64,000 bases of DNA. It comes from Cristatella mucedo (Eukaryota > Bryozoa > Phylactolaemata > Cristatellidae). The stretch is taken from the NCBI GenBank assembly GCA_009760855.2, contig WPIO01000054.1:762001-826000 (forward strand), read 5' to 3'. Every line of letters begins with the position of its first letter. Position 1 is the stretch's first letter. The notes below the pieces were generated by a model. The model did not search any database, had not been told where the DNA came from, and saw only the letters and a list, made by a program, of their open reading frames with translations. Shown piece after piece: positions 10,725 through 20,395 of this stretch. The translations under genes and the position numbers were made by a program.

Positions 10725-11553
10725 ATGCAGTGGTACATTGGCTCACGAGTTTAATTCGTTTCGTGCCGAAGCTCGAAATTCAAGTTACTCGTATGTCAAA
10801 CCAATTTTCCCCCATTTAAATTAATTGAAATGCCATTAATTCGTTTTGGACCCCCGAAAAGACTGATTTTTGTCAGATATTTTTTAATTAAGAAAGGTAC
10901 TTACATATAACAAACATTGTTTTAAAAACCATGCAATATAATGGCTTGCAATAAACCGGTTTTATTAATCCTAATGTACAGGAGTAACTTAAAGATCAGA
11001 CGACTTGAAGATGCAAATAGAGTTTGAGGAGAAAGACTGAAATGAATATCTGAATCTTATTCACCGATTTTTTTCTTTATTGACGGGATTTCCTCGCTTT
11101 TAGTTATTTCGCTGGGCCTTTACGCGAATTTTTCTCAGTTATGCGATGAACTCTCACACGATGCTAGTGCCTAAATAGAGTGCAGTACGTACTTACTTAG
11201 GTGTTCCTGCCGTAGTCGGATTTAACACAAAAGTCTGGCGAGCTTGTGCGTCCAAGCACCACGATTGCTCGCTCTAGTCTGTTTGGGAGCAAACCAACAG
11301 GCCTGCGCTTGGCGTTACACCCGGGTCGTAGGGCAGCCTCTTGCAACAGAAAGTCGTTCGCTGTCCTACCTTTATTGGTTTGAGTAACCACACGCAGTGT
11401 GACATTCGCAGCGGCAACTAGCGGTGGAATATCTGAAGCTGGATCGTAACCGAATTTTAGCTAGCAACTCAAAGCAAAAAATCGGCCGAGAGGCAGAGAG
11501 TATCACGAAACACTCGTAGGTCGCGAGTCTCGAAGCCGAGGTACCGCTGCATT
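10725..11553 (+). mobile_element. Non-autonomous Tc1/mariner-like element, copy 1
   Basis: About 830 bp flanked by TA. The left terminus TGCAGTGGTACATTGGCT and the reverse complement of the right terminus TGCAGCGGTACCTCGGCT are imperfect terminal inverted repeats. The interior matches a second copy at 20396-21262 along much of its length but has no recognisable transposase frame. TA flanks and TIRs fit the IS630-Tc1-mariner superfamily; placement in a finer clade is not possible by eye. Confidence 0.8.
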
Positions 11554-11559
11554 ATACGA

Positions 11560-11735
11560 GCAGCTCAATGCCTGTAGACTCGCTTCGCTGAGTCATAGTA
11601 GTTCAGCCGCTGCCGACAGCGGCGAGCCATCTTGCCGCTAGGCGGAAGTCCACCGTCATGTCGCGTGACGAAAGTTCGCCATCTTGCAACGTCACTGCCT
11701 TTCTCGATTTAATTAGTAGAGATTAGCTGATTAGG
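11560..11735 (+). repeat. Dispersed repeat F, copy 1
   Basis: Shares blocks with 23420-23590: GCCTGT(A/G)GACTC, CGCTGAGT, GTCGC(G/A) near GTGACGAAAGT, and AATTAGTAGAGATT/AATTAGCAGGGATT. It starts just outside the MITE, so it may be the remains of its host sequence. Confidence 0.5.
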
Positions 11736-11885
11736 CGGCCTTATTTGTATAGTGGTAGAAGCAGCCTAAACGGTTATCGCCTCCGCTTGCAGTTGCAAAT
11801 ACAGGATAGCCCACTGCAGGCTTCGAACCGACGATCTTGGTCGTATGGTGTAAGCATCTAGCCTGCTGGGCTAACCGGGACGTTA
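11722..11885 (-). repeat. SINE-B copy (tRNA-derived)
   Basis: Reverse strand: A box around GTTAGCCCAGCAGG, B box GTCGGTTCGAAGCCTGC, body CAACTGCAAGCGGAGGCGAT, and end TATACAAATAAGGCCGCCTA. Confidence 0.85.
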
Positions 11886-11974
11886 AGGGATTAAGGGGCT
11901 ACGAGCCGCTGGTGAATTTTTGGCGATTGGCAGGCAGCTTATGAATCCAAGTGAAATCACTGTAGTTACGAAGA

Positions 11975-12115
11975 TAATAATAACAATTTATAATATAATA
12001 TAATATAATGTATATATATATATTATATATAAGATACATTAAATATATAATATATTATTTTTATATTTATATTATAATAATAATAATGTATTATATATGT
12101 TATTCTTGCTATAAT
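11975..12115. repeat. AT-rich low-complexity sequence
   Basis: Almost entirely A/T (ATAATATAATATAATGTATA and similar), leading into the (AAT)n tail of the LINE end that follows. Confidence 0.75.
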
Positions 12116-12205
12116 AATAATAATAATGCACTTGATAAAGCGCCCTCAGAGAACTCAATCTCTTTCTAGGGGCTTTACATTTAATAGCAATAGCACTTCG
12201 CTCAC
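12115..12205 (-). repeat. LINE 3' terminus
   Basis: Reverse-complement copy of the terminal motif: (AAT)n, CACTTGATAAAGCGCCCTCA, GAGAACTCAATCTCTTTCTA. Confidence 0.9.
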
Positions 12206-12294
12206 ACAGCACCCAATGCAATGCAAAGCTTTGGTTCACTTGGACGAAGGGTAAACTGACCTAAAACGAATAGGTCTTAAGCTAAGACATACAG

Positions 12295-12365
12295 TGTAAT
12301 AGTTACGCATCTGCACAGCCTCCTCTGAGAACTGAGTCTCTTTCTAAGCACTTTCCCATATCCTG
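12295..12365 (-). repeat. LINE/SINE-A 3' terminus, diverged
   Basis: CTCTGAGAACTGAGTCTCTTTCTAAGCAC on the plus strand is the reverse complement of the shared 3' end, though partly eroded. Confidence 0.6.
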
Positions 12366-12463
12366 TAACGAAAGGTTGTCACAGGTTGTGACAGTCACTG
12401 AAAGCTATCTTCAGACTTTCTATGCAAGGCAAACAGAAAGCTCGCTCACCAAAAGATTTTAAA

Positions 12464-12745
12464 TTACAACGAAAGAGGCGGCGAGATGACTGCATGCTGA
12501 GGTGTGGCAGGTTTAAAAGCAGGTGACTCGGCGGGGCGATGGCGTGCGACAGGGGAAATTACGACGTCACGTAGGTAGTCTGGTGCACGCAAGTGAAGCG
12601 ACCTGCAAACCAGGCAGTGGATCTCAACGTGTTGCGATAGTGGAAGGATGCGGCACAAATGATCTTTAAAAATTATGTATCCACTGTTCTTTAAGTAAGG
12701 CATGATGGGATCATATTTGATAATATTCGCACTGTCATCAAGCAT
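12464..12745 (-). pseudogene. LINE reverse-transcriptase C-terminal fragment (CR1/L2 type)
   Basis: The minus-strand frame has ILPLSQHVEIHCLVCRSLHL and RAPDYLRDVVI, fitting the 'WLP-x-R-I-x-K...L-x-x-x-AP-YL' region near the C-terminus of CR1/L2-type ORF2. It is truncated on both sides. Confidence 0.65.
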
Positions 12746-12769
12746 AAGATTGTTAGTTGCGATATACGC

Positions 12770-13640
12770 AGGCTAAAAATGTCGATAGGATTCGTAACAG
12801 CAGGCACAGTGTCAGCCCGCATAAGCACACAAAGAAAAAGTCCCAAGGACGTATTAAATGCTGTAACAAGCAATTGTGTTTTAAGCTCCTCATTAAACGT
12901 AGTTATGTCAGTCAGGGGATGCCGAGACTTCAGTCGGGAGTGAATTCCAGGCTGTGCAAGCATTTGAAACTAAAAGGCACGGTCTCCTACGTTTTTAGGC
13001 TCGTACGAGGTATAGCGAAACGATTGGAGTCAGAACAGCGAGCTTTATAATAGGTAGGCTACAGCCCAAGAATGAAGGAACCTGAAGGAAAGTGACATAA
13101 CCTTGAAGTCGATGCGCTTATTGATTGGGAGCTAGTGCAGGTCGTCGAGAAGTCATGGGATGTGGCAACTGCGAAGCTCACGACAGACAAGCCTAGCTGC
13201 AGAGTTACGCAACAACTTTAGGTGCATTATTCCCTCCTTCGGAAGAACAGCAAATGTAATGTATCTCCGTCTGTAACTCCACAAAGTCATAAGGACTATG
13301 TGGGTGTTAAGTAGGAGAGTTTTTTTGTATAGCCCACTCACAGCCTAAGCGGCTTTCGGTACGCATTCGCTTGCCAAAAGACTGCAAGCAGGGAGTTGAA
13401 GAAATCTAGACGGATTGGTACAAATGTATGGACCAATTTGGATGTAGTAACTGTCTAAGCAAGCCGGAATTTTAGCGACGTTATGCAGCTGAATGTAGGC
13501 AGACGTAACTCTTTTGCTAATGTGTTCATCTAGTGAAAGATCTCTTTGGAACAGGAAACCTACATTATGTACAGATGCAACAGAACGCTAGCGGAACCAA
13601 TTATGAGCAATAACCTCTCCAGCTTCTGATTTGCACTTAG
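12770..13640 (-). pseudogene. Degenerate L2/CR1-type LINE fragment with nested repeat C
   Basis: Reverse-strand remnants include LLRNSAARLVCRELRSCHIP and the family UTR. The frame is broken by stops and shifts. Repeat C (about 13236-13380) sits inside the ORF, so it arrived after this LINE. Confidence 0.75.
13236..13380 (-). repeat. Repeat C copy, nested in a LINE
   Basis: Matches the other repeat C copies: CGGAGATACATT end, GTTACAGACGGAGATACA-like block, GCCGCTTAGGCTGTGAGTG and CGAATGCGTACCGAAAGC. Short and 5'-truncated. Confidence 0.8.
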
Positions 13641-13954
13641 TTTGCCCACAAGTATTAATTTAATTATGCCCTCTTGTTTTGCTAGAAGAGTGTGTCATAT
13701 TTTTTATTTTTTTATAAATTATTTTCAGGATTCACACGTGCGATATCAGTATTTGTGTAGCTTTGCAGGTCGTCCTCTGCAAATAGTTTCAAGGCGATAT
13801 GTCAGCCACTAGTTTCAATTAATTTCAAAAGTTAAATTACTTATATATGACCAGTGTAATGATTGATCTGAAATTCCAACTTTCTTGCGATAATATGGTA
13901 GGCACCCATTTTTCTTATACAATTTTACTGCTGTTATAATCAGAATACTTTTAA

Positions 13955-14920
13955 TATAGCACCCTAAGAGAACTCAGTATCTTTCTAAGCACTTTACGTA
14001 TGCTGCAAAAAAGACACAATCGAATGATTAGCGGTAGCATGCTCAATAAACAACAAGAATAACATGGTTAGGGGTGCCGTGCACAGGATCAGCATGCAAG
14101 TATGGTTAGTTGCAGGCAGCATGCACAGTATCAGCACGCATAAGCACATAAAAGACAAATAACAGGGACCCACTTAATACTGTGATACATAAATGCGCGT
14201 TTAGTTTCTTTTTAAATGTGGTCAAGTCAGGAGATGTCGCGACACAAGTCGGATTGCGTTCTAGGCTTTGGGAGCATACGAAATAATGGCACGCCTTCAA
14301 AGGATATGAGTTTTGTACTAGGTATAGGTAAACAGTTGGTTTGCGAAAAGCGGGCGGTGCGATGCTTGGCCTGGGGTGGGGAGTAGATCTAATAGATTGG
14401 CTGCTGCTGCCAAAGAATGAAGCGACCTGAAAGTGAGTAAAAAGAAAACTTGAAGACGATGCGTTGTTTGACTGGGTGCAAGTGCTGGTCGACGAGAAGT
14501 GGTGTGATGTGGCAACTGCGACGCTCACGACAGACAAGCTTAGCTGAGGAGTTTTGCACCAGCTGTAAGCGCCTTAGTGCACAGGCAGGCCGGTAGGCCA
14601 GCGAGCAGTGAGCTACAGAAGTCAAGACTGGATGTCTTAAATGTATGGACTAATTTAAATGTAGGATCCCTGCATAAACAAGCCCGAATTTCAGCAATGC
14701 TGTGTAGCTGAAAGTATGCAGACTTGACTGTGGACCTGATGTGGTCGTCTAGCGAAAGGTTACATTGGAAGGTGACACCTAGATTTCATGCAGATTCAAC
14801 AGGAGATATACTGGCAGAGCTGATTTTGAGCAATAGCCTTTTCAATTTATAATTCATACTTGGTTTGCCCATAACTAGCAAGTTGTTTTTATCATTATTG
14901 AATTTAGGAAAAAAGCTGCC
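13955..14920 (-). pseudogene. Degenerate L2/CR1-type LINE 3' fragment
   Basis: Starts with the terminal motif on the reverse strand (GAGAACTCAGTATCTTTCTA). Next come the UTR and ORF2 C-terminus in several frames (SPDLTTFKKKLNAHLCI; QLVQNSSAKLVCRERRSCHI; LLVDQHLHPVKQRI). Frameshifts are evident. Confidence 0.8.
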
Positions 14921-15079
14921 ATCTATGTGCGCATGTCATCAATACACCTAGCAAGGGAGTTGAGAGAATTCGACACTCTGTTGAGCTCAAAAGAACAGGG
15001 TGGGTAGATTAAAGGTTTTCAAAGCAAGAGTTTCAATCCTTCCCAGTGACTCATGCAATTGAATGCCTCCAGAACTCTC

Positions 15080-15718
15080 GCGTTTGCTAGCACCTGTCAT
15101 GGAATTCCAGCAGCGAAAGTCGCACACTTCTGGCTAGCTTCGTCAGCGTTAGTGCACAATTCAGCCTTGCAATGCACACTTTCTTCATCCTTTAACCAAG
15201 CAGAAGTGTTGCTGCTATCGTTCGCCCAACGGGCGCCCACCTTGCCGGCACGCGACGTGTTCCTTTCGCCGCCGAGAAATTCACTTTCCGCTGGTGCGTC
15301 GGCCGGTACGCACGCTTTCCACTCTCTTCTCTCGTAACACCACGCGATCCAGAGCAGCACGCACGACGGCCACCACATCGGTGCGTGCGCTCGCTCGCTC
15401 GCTTGAGTTGTTGGCCTGCGCGTGTGCGGTTCAATACAGCCGCCGTCGACTACGCAACAACTCGCTCGCTCGTGGCAACGCTCTACGTCCGGCGGCTGCG
15501 ATCGCTGCTGCCGTCGCTGCTTCCGTTCGCCGCTCCGCTTTTCTCCTCCAAACTTTTCAGCGAAGCCCAGCCAGCTCTCTTCGTGGTGCCGGCGGCGGCC
15601 ATATTGCTTGAAGGGAACAAGAGGCCGGGCGGCAGCTTTCTTTCTCTCAAGACTCTCGGAGCCATCGAGACTCTTGCAATTGAGACTGACATGCGCCCGT
15701 CTCCGTCTGCTGGCTGAG

Positions 15719-15783
<65 letters not shown>

Positions 15784-15960
15784 GGCGGGCGGGCGGGCGG
15801 GCGGGCGATCGCTAGATTTTGCCTAGGCACCGGCCTCCTCTTCCGGCACTGACTTCACAGCTGGAACAGCGATTCCGTTCAGTGATACGGGCACTCTCCG
15901 CGGCTGGCGGTCGGCTGTTCACACTAGAGACGCCATCTTGTCGCATGCACGGCAGCCTTC
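15080..15960. promoter_or_regulatory. CpG-rich island, possible promoter
   Basis: Dense in CG dinucleotides compared with both flanks. It contains GGCGGCCATATTGC and GACGCCATCTTGTCGC, which resemble YY1-type sites. No convincing coding exon begins here on either strand; the ORFs present are by-products of composition. Confidence 0.35.
15723..15808 (+). repeat. (GA)29 followed by (GGGC)6
   Basis: A purine GA tract runs directly into GCGGGCGGGCGGGCGGGC... The GGGC block holds at least four GGG runs with one-base spacers, a good G-quadruplex candidate. Confidence 0.95.
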
Positions 15961-16129
15961 AGCGGCTAATGGCGGATGGGAAGGGTGACAATCGTCGATG
16001 AGTATTGAAGGTCGGTCTTCTATGCAGCTCAGCTCAGCTCAGAGAGAAAACTGAGTCCTGGGTGACTTTTTTAATTCGCTGCGAGAGACGCCTCAGCCGC
16101 GAGGCCAAGCAAAAGCGAGGCACAGCTAA

Positions 16130-16466
16130 AAGCGTTCTCCAGCGGCAGGTCCTAGACTGTGGAACTCGCTTCCACAATTCTTTCGCAACGACAACTACTC
16201 TACTACTGCCGACTATGGCTTATCCTTTTCAGTGGTCCTGAGCTGCTACTTCCATGATACTCACTACCTCAACAGCTCTTCTGACTCTGCTATGCTTCCC
16301 ACGTTCTCTTTGTTGCGTGAGACGAAGTCTGTTGGCTACCGAATGCGTACCGAAAGCCGCTTAGGCTGTGAGTGCGCTATACACAACTCTCCTGCGTAAC
16401 ACCCACGTGGTCTTTATGACTTTGTGGTGCTACAAACGGAGATACATTACATTACATTACATCTGC
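16130..16466 (+). repeat. Repeat C copy, longest 5' extent
   Basis: Shares over 200 bp with 27893-28160 (reverse) and 59205-59402. It begins with a LINE-like 'LWNSLPQFF' reading, contains GCTTCCCACGTTCTCTTTGT and CGTACCGAAAGCCGCTTAGG, and ends in ACATTACATTACATTACAT. The WNSLP-like reading and ACATT tail suggest the 3' end of a second LINE lineage. Confidence 0.8.
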
Positions 16467-16842
16467 ACTAGCACGCCTCTGGGCCGCCAGCGAAGCGCTC
16501 GTAATGGCGTGCTATTCTTGGCCGACGCCCCACGATTAGCCGGCCCCCCCGAGCTTCGGAGAGCAGCCAGCGCCACGCGGGTGTGGCGCAGCGCCGATGC
16601 ACGAGATGCGCTGTAACGTATCGAGACGGTAGCAGAGCGCGGCTGTAAAGCAGAGCGCCCAAGCACCTGAATGACTGACAGCGGCGCCAACTTTGCCAGG
16701 CACGCATGAGAGGTTCTCCGTCGAATGAGCTTCCGGTTGACGGCGATTCCATCCGACCAGCTCGGTCAAACTTTCGCCGTCGTTGATCGATCTTTTATCG
16801 TCGTAGATCAAACGGGATGCGTCAGGAGCTAACAAAAAATCC

Positions 16843-17004
16843 TAGCTGATTAAACAGCCTCTTTTTGTATAGCGACAGAAGAGCCTTTACGGCTATCACC
16901 ATCGCTTGCAGTGGCGATATAGAATCGCCCACCGCAGGAATCAAACCCACGACCTCAGGACCGAGGTCGTGAAAGCCTTACCTGGTGTGCCATCACGGCT
17001 CACT
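16843..17004 (-). repeat. SINE-B copy (tRNA-derived)
   Basis: Reverse strand: A-box region GTGATGGCACACCAGG, B box GTCGTGGGTTTGATTCC, body GCAAGCGATGGTGATAGCCG, and end AAAAAGAGGCTGTTTAATCA. Confidence 0.92.
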
Positions 17005-17374
17005 ATTTCCCCACGGCGGCAACGAAGCAGTCACAGGCAAAGGCGTTCTGCAATGGCACTTTAGGAGCCAACCTGTCTGAGTCGACAGTCAGGACGAGCA
17101 GAATTTTCTCGCCGCCATCATAACTGGCTATTCGAGTACGTCATTAAAAAAAAGTAGTGCACGTCATGCGCTTGAGCGCTCCGCACGCTCGCACCTTTTC
17201 GTTAAGATTGCAGGCGATAGACGCTCGAAGGTCAGGACTATCAATTAATTATCAGGACAATTAGGTAATTAGCGGGGCAGTCAGTTACCCGTCTACTAAA
17301 GAGCGTCGACCAAAGGAGATTTTGCCGTAGATCGCAGGGCGTTTATTAAATAAATTATATACATATATATATAT

Positions 17375-17520
<146 letters not shown>

Positions 17521-17552
17521 GTAACCGAAAATTATTTGATAAGGCTTTCTAT

Positions 17553-17628
17553 ACAGTATCTGTAAAGTGCCTAGAAAAAAATTCAGATCTCTGAGGGCCA
17601 TATACGTATGTATTATTATGTATTATTA
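17553..17628 (+). repeat. LINE 3' terminus
   Basis: TGTAAAGTGCCTAGAAA...GATCTCTGAGGG followed by TATTATTATGTATTATT. Confidence 0.8.
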
Positions 17629-17734
17629 GTATGAAAATTTTGGGTGCTAAATCAACCAGATTATGCTTGCTTAATCAGGTTTTATGGGTTGATGTGCCGC
17701 CCAGTTACTGGATCACCGCTCGTAGGGGACACAG

Positions 17735-17792
17735 AAGGGAGACGATTGAATGTTGATTGGTTGAATCAACATCCAATCAGAAGGGAGACAGG
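17735..17792. repeat. Hairpin flanked by direct repeats
   Basis: GATTGAATGTTGATT and AATCAACATCCAATC pair (14 of 15) around GGTTG. The hairpin is bracketed by two copies of CAGAAGGGAGAC. Confidence 0.85.
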
Positions 17793-17824
17793 ACAAGCGT
17801 TATTTAAATTCTGACGATAATAAT

Positions 17825-17960
17825 AATACTAGCTGATTCAACAGCCTCTTTTGTATAGCGACAGAAGAGCCTTGACGGCTATAACGACCGCTTGCAGCGG
17901 CAATAAAGAATCACCTACTGCAGGATTCGAACCCACGACCTCGGGTCTGAGGTCATGAAA
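17825..17960 (-). repeat. SINE-B copy (tRNA-derived)
   Basis: Reverse strand: B box GTCGTGGGTTCGAATCC, then GCAGTAGGTGATTCTTTATT, GCAAGCGGTCGTTATAGCCG and TACAAAAGAGGCTGTTGAAT. Its 5' end is truncated. Confidence 0.92.
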
Positions 17961-18059
17961 AGCGGAAAGGGGCGTGAACGCTAATGGATGTAAATGTACC
18001 CCAGTGGATATGAGTATACCCCGGAAGTTATCTTCTACTCGGCGCCCTCGGCTGCCCTT

Positions 18060-18112
18060 CTAATGTCTGCCCGTCTGTCTGCCCGTCTGTCTGTCTGTCT
18101 GTCTGTCTAGCT
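18060..18112 (+). repeat. (GTCT)n microsatellite upstream of the 396-aa ORF
   Basis: Imperfect then perfect GTCT units (GTCTGTCTGTCTGTCTGTCT), about 220 bp before the ATG. Confidence 0.9.
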
Positions 18113-18334
18113 CTCTGACGTCCGCTTCTGCGCTCGCTCGATTTTCGCTCGATTCGATGCCGACACAAAGGGACGCCCCGGCGCGGGTGGCTGGCACGTC
18201 ACAATCGCACCCGTCAGCTCCGTCTAGCTCGCCGAAAAGCGGAACGCAGCGCGAGCGGCCGCAGTGAGTGAGTCGCCTCGTCTCTCAGAGTCGCTCCTCT
18301 CTCCTCGGCGAGATTTGGCGAGCGAGTCGTGGCC

Positions 18335-19525
18335 ATGCGGTCAAGCCGCACGCCGCCGCCGCCGCCCGGCGCCACCGAGCGCCGACCCGTGCCGAATGAC
18401 GTCGACCAATACAGCGTCAACGACACCGAGGGCATCGAGCTAGAAGCCATCGTCGCCCAAGCCGAGCCGAAGCTCGACCCGGGCCGCGACCGCGAGCTGC
18501 TTCAGTGCGCGCTCGCCAGCGGCCGCCGCGCGTCGTCGCTCGGCGGCGGCGCGTTCGCGAGCGAACTGATCGACGTCGCAGCCGAGGCCTCGGACTCCTC
18601 GAACGACGTCGCCGCCGCCACCGCCGCCGCTCGGCGGCGGCGGCGGCGCGCGTGCGTCGCGACGTGCCGCAGCCCGAAGGAAGAAGCCGTCGAAGAGTAC
18701 ACGTACACGTGGTCGCGCTTGCGGCACGAGGCGATCGAGCGGTGCGTGCACGTCGACTACCTCGACGACGTGCAGCGCTGCCTGTACGTCCTCGCCGACC
18801 ACTCGCAGCTCAGTCTCGCCGACCGCCTCGAGGCGGCGCGGGAGGCGGCTGCGGCCGCCCGCCAGGGTGTAGCCGTAGCCGTAGACGCCGCGACGGACGA
18901 CGTCAGCCTGTGCGCAGTGCTCCTGTCTGTCGTGTCGGCCTGTCACTATTTGCACTCCGTCAACTTCGCCGTCGGCTCGCGGGCCGTCCTGCCGCAGCGC
19001 ATCCTGGCGCTGCCCGGCAATCGCTACCAGCTGCACAGCGGACTGCGCTACATGCACCAGTGCTGCGAGGTCTCGAAGGGCATCGATCTTGCCACGACGG
19101 TGGACGACGACTTTTGCGTCGCCTACATGCTCTTGCAGCACTCGAGGTACGACGCCGAGGACTGGGTGACGTTGAAGCGGTTCTTCCGGCGGACGAAGGG
19201 AGCGCTGATTCGCGTCCTCGTGAAGCTGGCGCACACGATCGAGTGCGACCTGGACGGCGACATGACGGCAGACGTGCCCGATCGCAAGCTAGCGCTCGAG
19301 CTCGCCGGTCACGTGCGGAGCAGGCTTCGAGGTCGGCCGGAAGTGGCGAACGACTTTCGCGCCTTCGCGCATCTCGAGGAGTGCTGCGTGAGCTGGCCGC
19401 AAGGCGAGGAGGAGGAGGAGGAGGAGCGGCGAGGCTCAGCGGAGCCGCCGACGCTCAGCCTCGGCCGGCTGCTGCGCAGAGTGCAGGCGGCGACCGCCGG
19501 GCAGCAGCCGCGGCCGGACTCCTGA
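18335..19525 (+). CDS. Unrecognised intronless GC-rich protein, 396 aa
   Basis: Single open frame from the ATG at 18335 (CGTGGCCATGCGG) to TGA at 19523-19525. I do not recognise the family. Visible order: Pro-rich start (TPPPPPG), an acidic stretch (DVDQYSVNDTEGIELEAI), a low-complexity Ala/Arg block around residues 85-110 (ending RRRRRRAC), then about 230 residues of mixed, probably helical sequence. The latter includes YTWSRLRHEAIERC, YLDDVQRCLYVLADHSQLSL, HYLHSVNFAVGSR, LHSGLRYMHQCCEVSKGIDL, TVDDDFCVAYMLLQHSRYD and WVTLKRFFRRTKGALIRVL. A Glu run and a short tail follow. The structured part has varied residues and GC-rich third positions, unlike the Arg/Ala/Pro-rich overlapping frames, so this frame is the real one. 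No signal peptide or membrane segment is seen. The lack of introns beside two intron-rich genes suggests a retrogene or a single-exon gene. Confidence 0.78.
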   Translation: MRSSRTPPPPPGATERRPVPNDVDQYSVNDTEGIELEAIVAQAEPKLDPGRDRELLQCALASGRRASSLGGGAFASELIDVAAEASDSSNDVAAATAAARRRRRRACVATCRSPKEEAVEEYTYTWSRLRHEAIERCVHVDYLDDVQRCLYVLADHSQLSLADRLEAAREAAAAARQGVAVAVDAATDDVSLCAVLLSVVSACHYLHSVNFAVGSRAVLPQRILALPGNRYQLHSGLRYMHQCCEVSKGIDLATTVDDDFCVAYMLLQHSRYDAEDWVTLKRFFRRTKGALIRVLVKLAHTIECDLDGDMTADVPDRKLALELAGHVRSRLRGRPEVANDFRAFAHLEECCVSWPQGEEEEEEERRGSAEPPTLSLGRLLRRVQAATAGQQPRPDS

Positions 19526-19596
19526 GACGGCGGTGCGCAAGCAGGCCCGGCCCGCCGACGCCCGCGGCACGCGTTTCTCGCGCCGACGCGCGCCCG

Positions 19597-19602
19597 ATTA
19601 AA
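19597..19602 (+). terminator. Possible poly(A) signal ATTAAA of the 396-aa ORF
   Basis: ATTAAA lies 72 nt after the stop codon in otherwise very GC-rich sequence. A canonical AATAAA at 19836-19841 lies in a SINE-A relic and is a weaker candidate. Confidence 0.45.
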
Positions 19603-19737
19603 TGTTGCGCGTCCAGACGCGGACGTCGGCGGCCGACGCGGCGCGACAGTCTTCGCAAAAGCGAGCCCCGGTTTGCCCAGAGGGGGTGGGGTGGTGGAGT
19701 TTGAGTGCTAGCCTTTGATGGACGAGGTCGAGATTGT

Positions 19738-19850
19738 CGCATTTTTAAGTCGGAGGCCGGAGGCTGCAGGCTCGAGCCCCGCGGCGTAGGCGGAAGCGCC
19801 CGGATAGAGATTCGGTTCTTTCAGGGTGCCATTCCAATAAAGCTTGTTTG
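19738..19850 (+). repeat. SINE-A relic (3' half)
   Basis: GGCTCGAGCCCCG (B box remnant), then GCGGAAGCGCCCGGATAGAG, GATTCGGTTCTTTCAGGGTG and CAATAAA. Diverged from the other copies. Confidence 0.65.
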
Positions 19851-20019
19851 TTCTTTTAAGAGAGAAAGAGAGAGGGAGAAGCGGCGGTGTTAAGTAATTA
19901 ACTATTCAACATTAAATTAAATTTTAGTTAATTAAAGTTCATTTAAGCTGGCGGCGCTACCGAGCGCGCGCGCTTTTGGGTCGGATCAACGAGAGTCAGT
20001 CGGGTTTCAAGGGTGGTTT

Positions 20020-20216
20020 CCAGTCGGGCATTCTGCGCCTGCGCAGAATGCCATTCGAGAACGTTCCCCCGCATTGCTACTGCTGGCGGTCTGGCTTCGG
20101 CCGCTGAGTGCGCATCGTTCCCCCAGCTAATACGGCGTCGTTTATACGTACAGCGACGTTAGTCATCCTTCGGTGGGCACAGTGCTCATAGCAGGCTGTT
20201 CAACATGGTCGTCAGC
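20020..20216 (+). promoter_or_regulatory. Possible promoter with NRF1-like palindrome and short first exon
   Basis: GGCATTCTGCGC-CT-GCGCAGAATGCC (20027-20052) is a perfect 12-bp-arm palindrome containing TGCGCCTGCGCA, close to the NRF1 consensus. At 20205 CAACATGGTCGTCAGC is followed by GTATGT, a good donor. This could be a first exon of four codons. No downstream exon was found, so the call is weak. Confidence 0.25.
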
Positions 20217-20395
20217 GTATGTTTACATTTACGTTAAGTAAATACTGCTTCAGCTATCTTTCTAATTAACCGTAAGACCTAAACTCTGAAGAACCCAAAA
20301 TAATACACAATGTAAGCAGTAAGCTATAGGCCGTAAGCACCAAAATACGTAACTATTAAATGCTAAACCCAAAGTCTTAAGCCCTAAGCTAGAAA

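Noticed and set aside
18440-19234. 264-residue minus-strand ORF
   Set aside because: Antisense shadow of the same GC-rich gene, dominated by Arg, Val, Ala and Asp.
18505-19704. 399-residue plus-strand ORF overlapping the 396-aa gene
   Set aside because: Extremely Arg/Ala/Pro-rich with no varied core. It is the shifted frame of a GC-rich gene.
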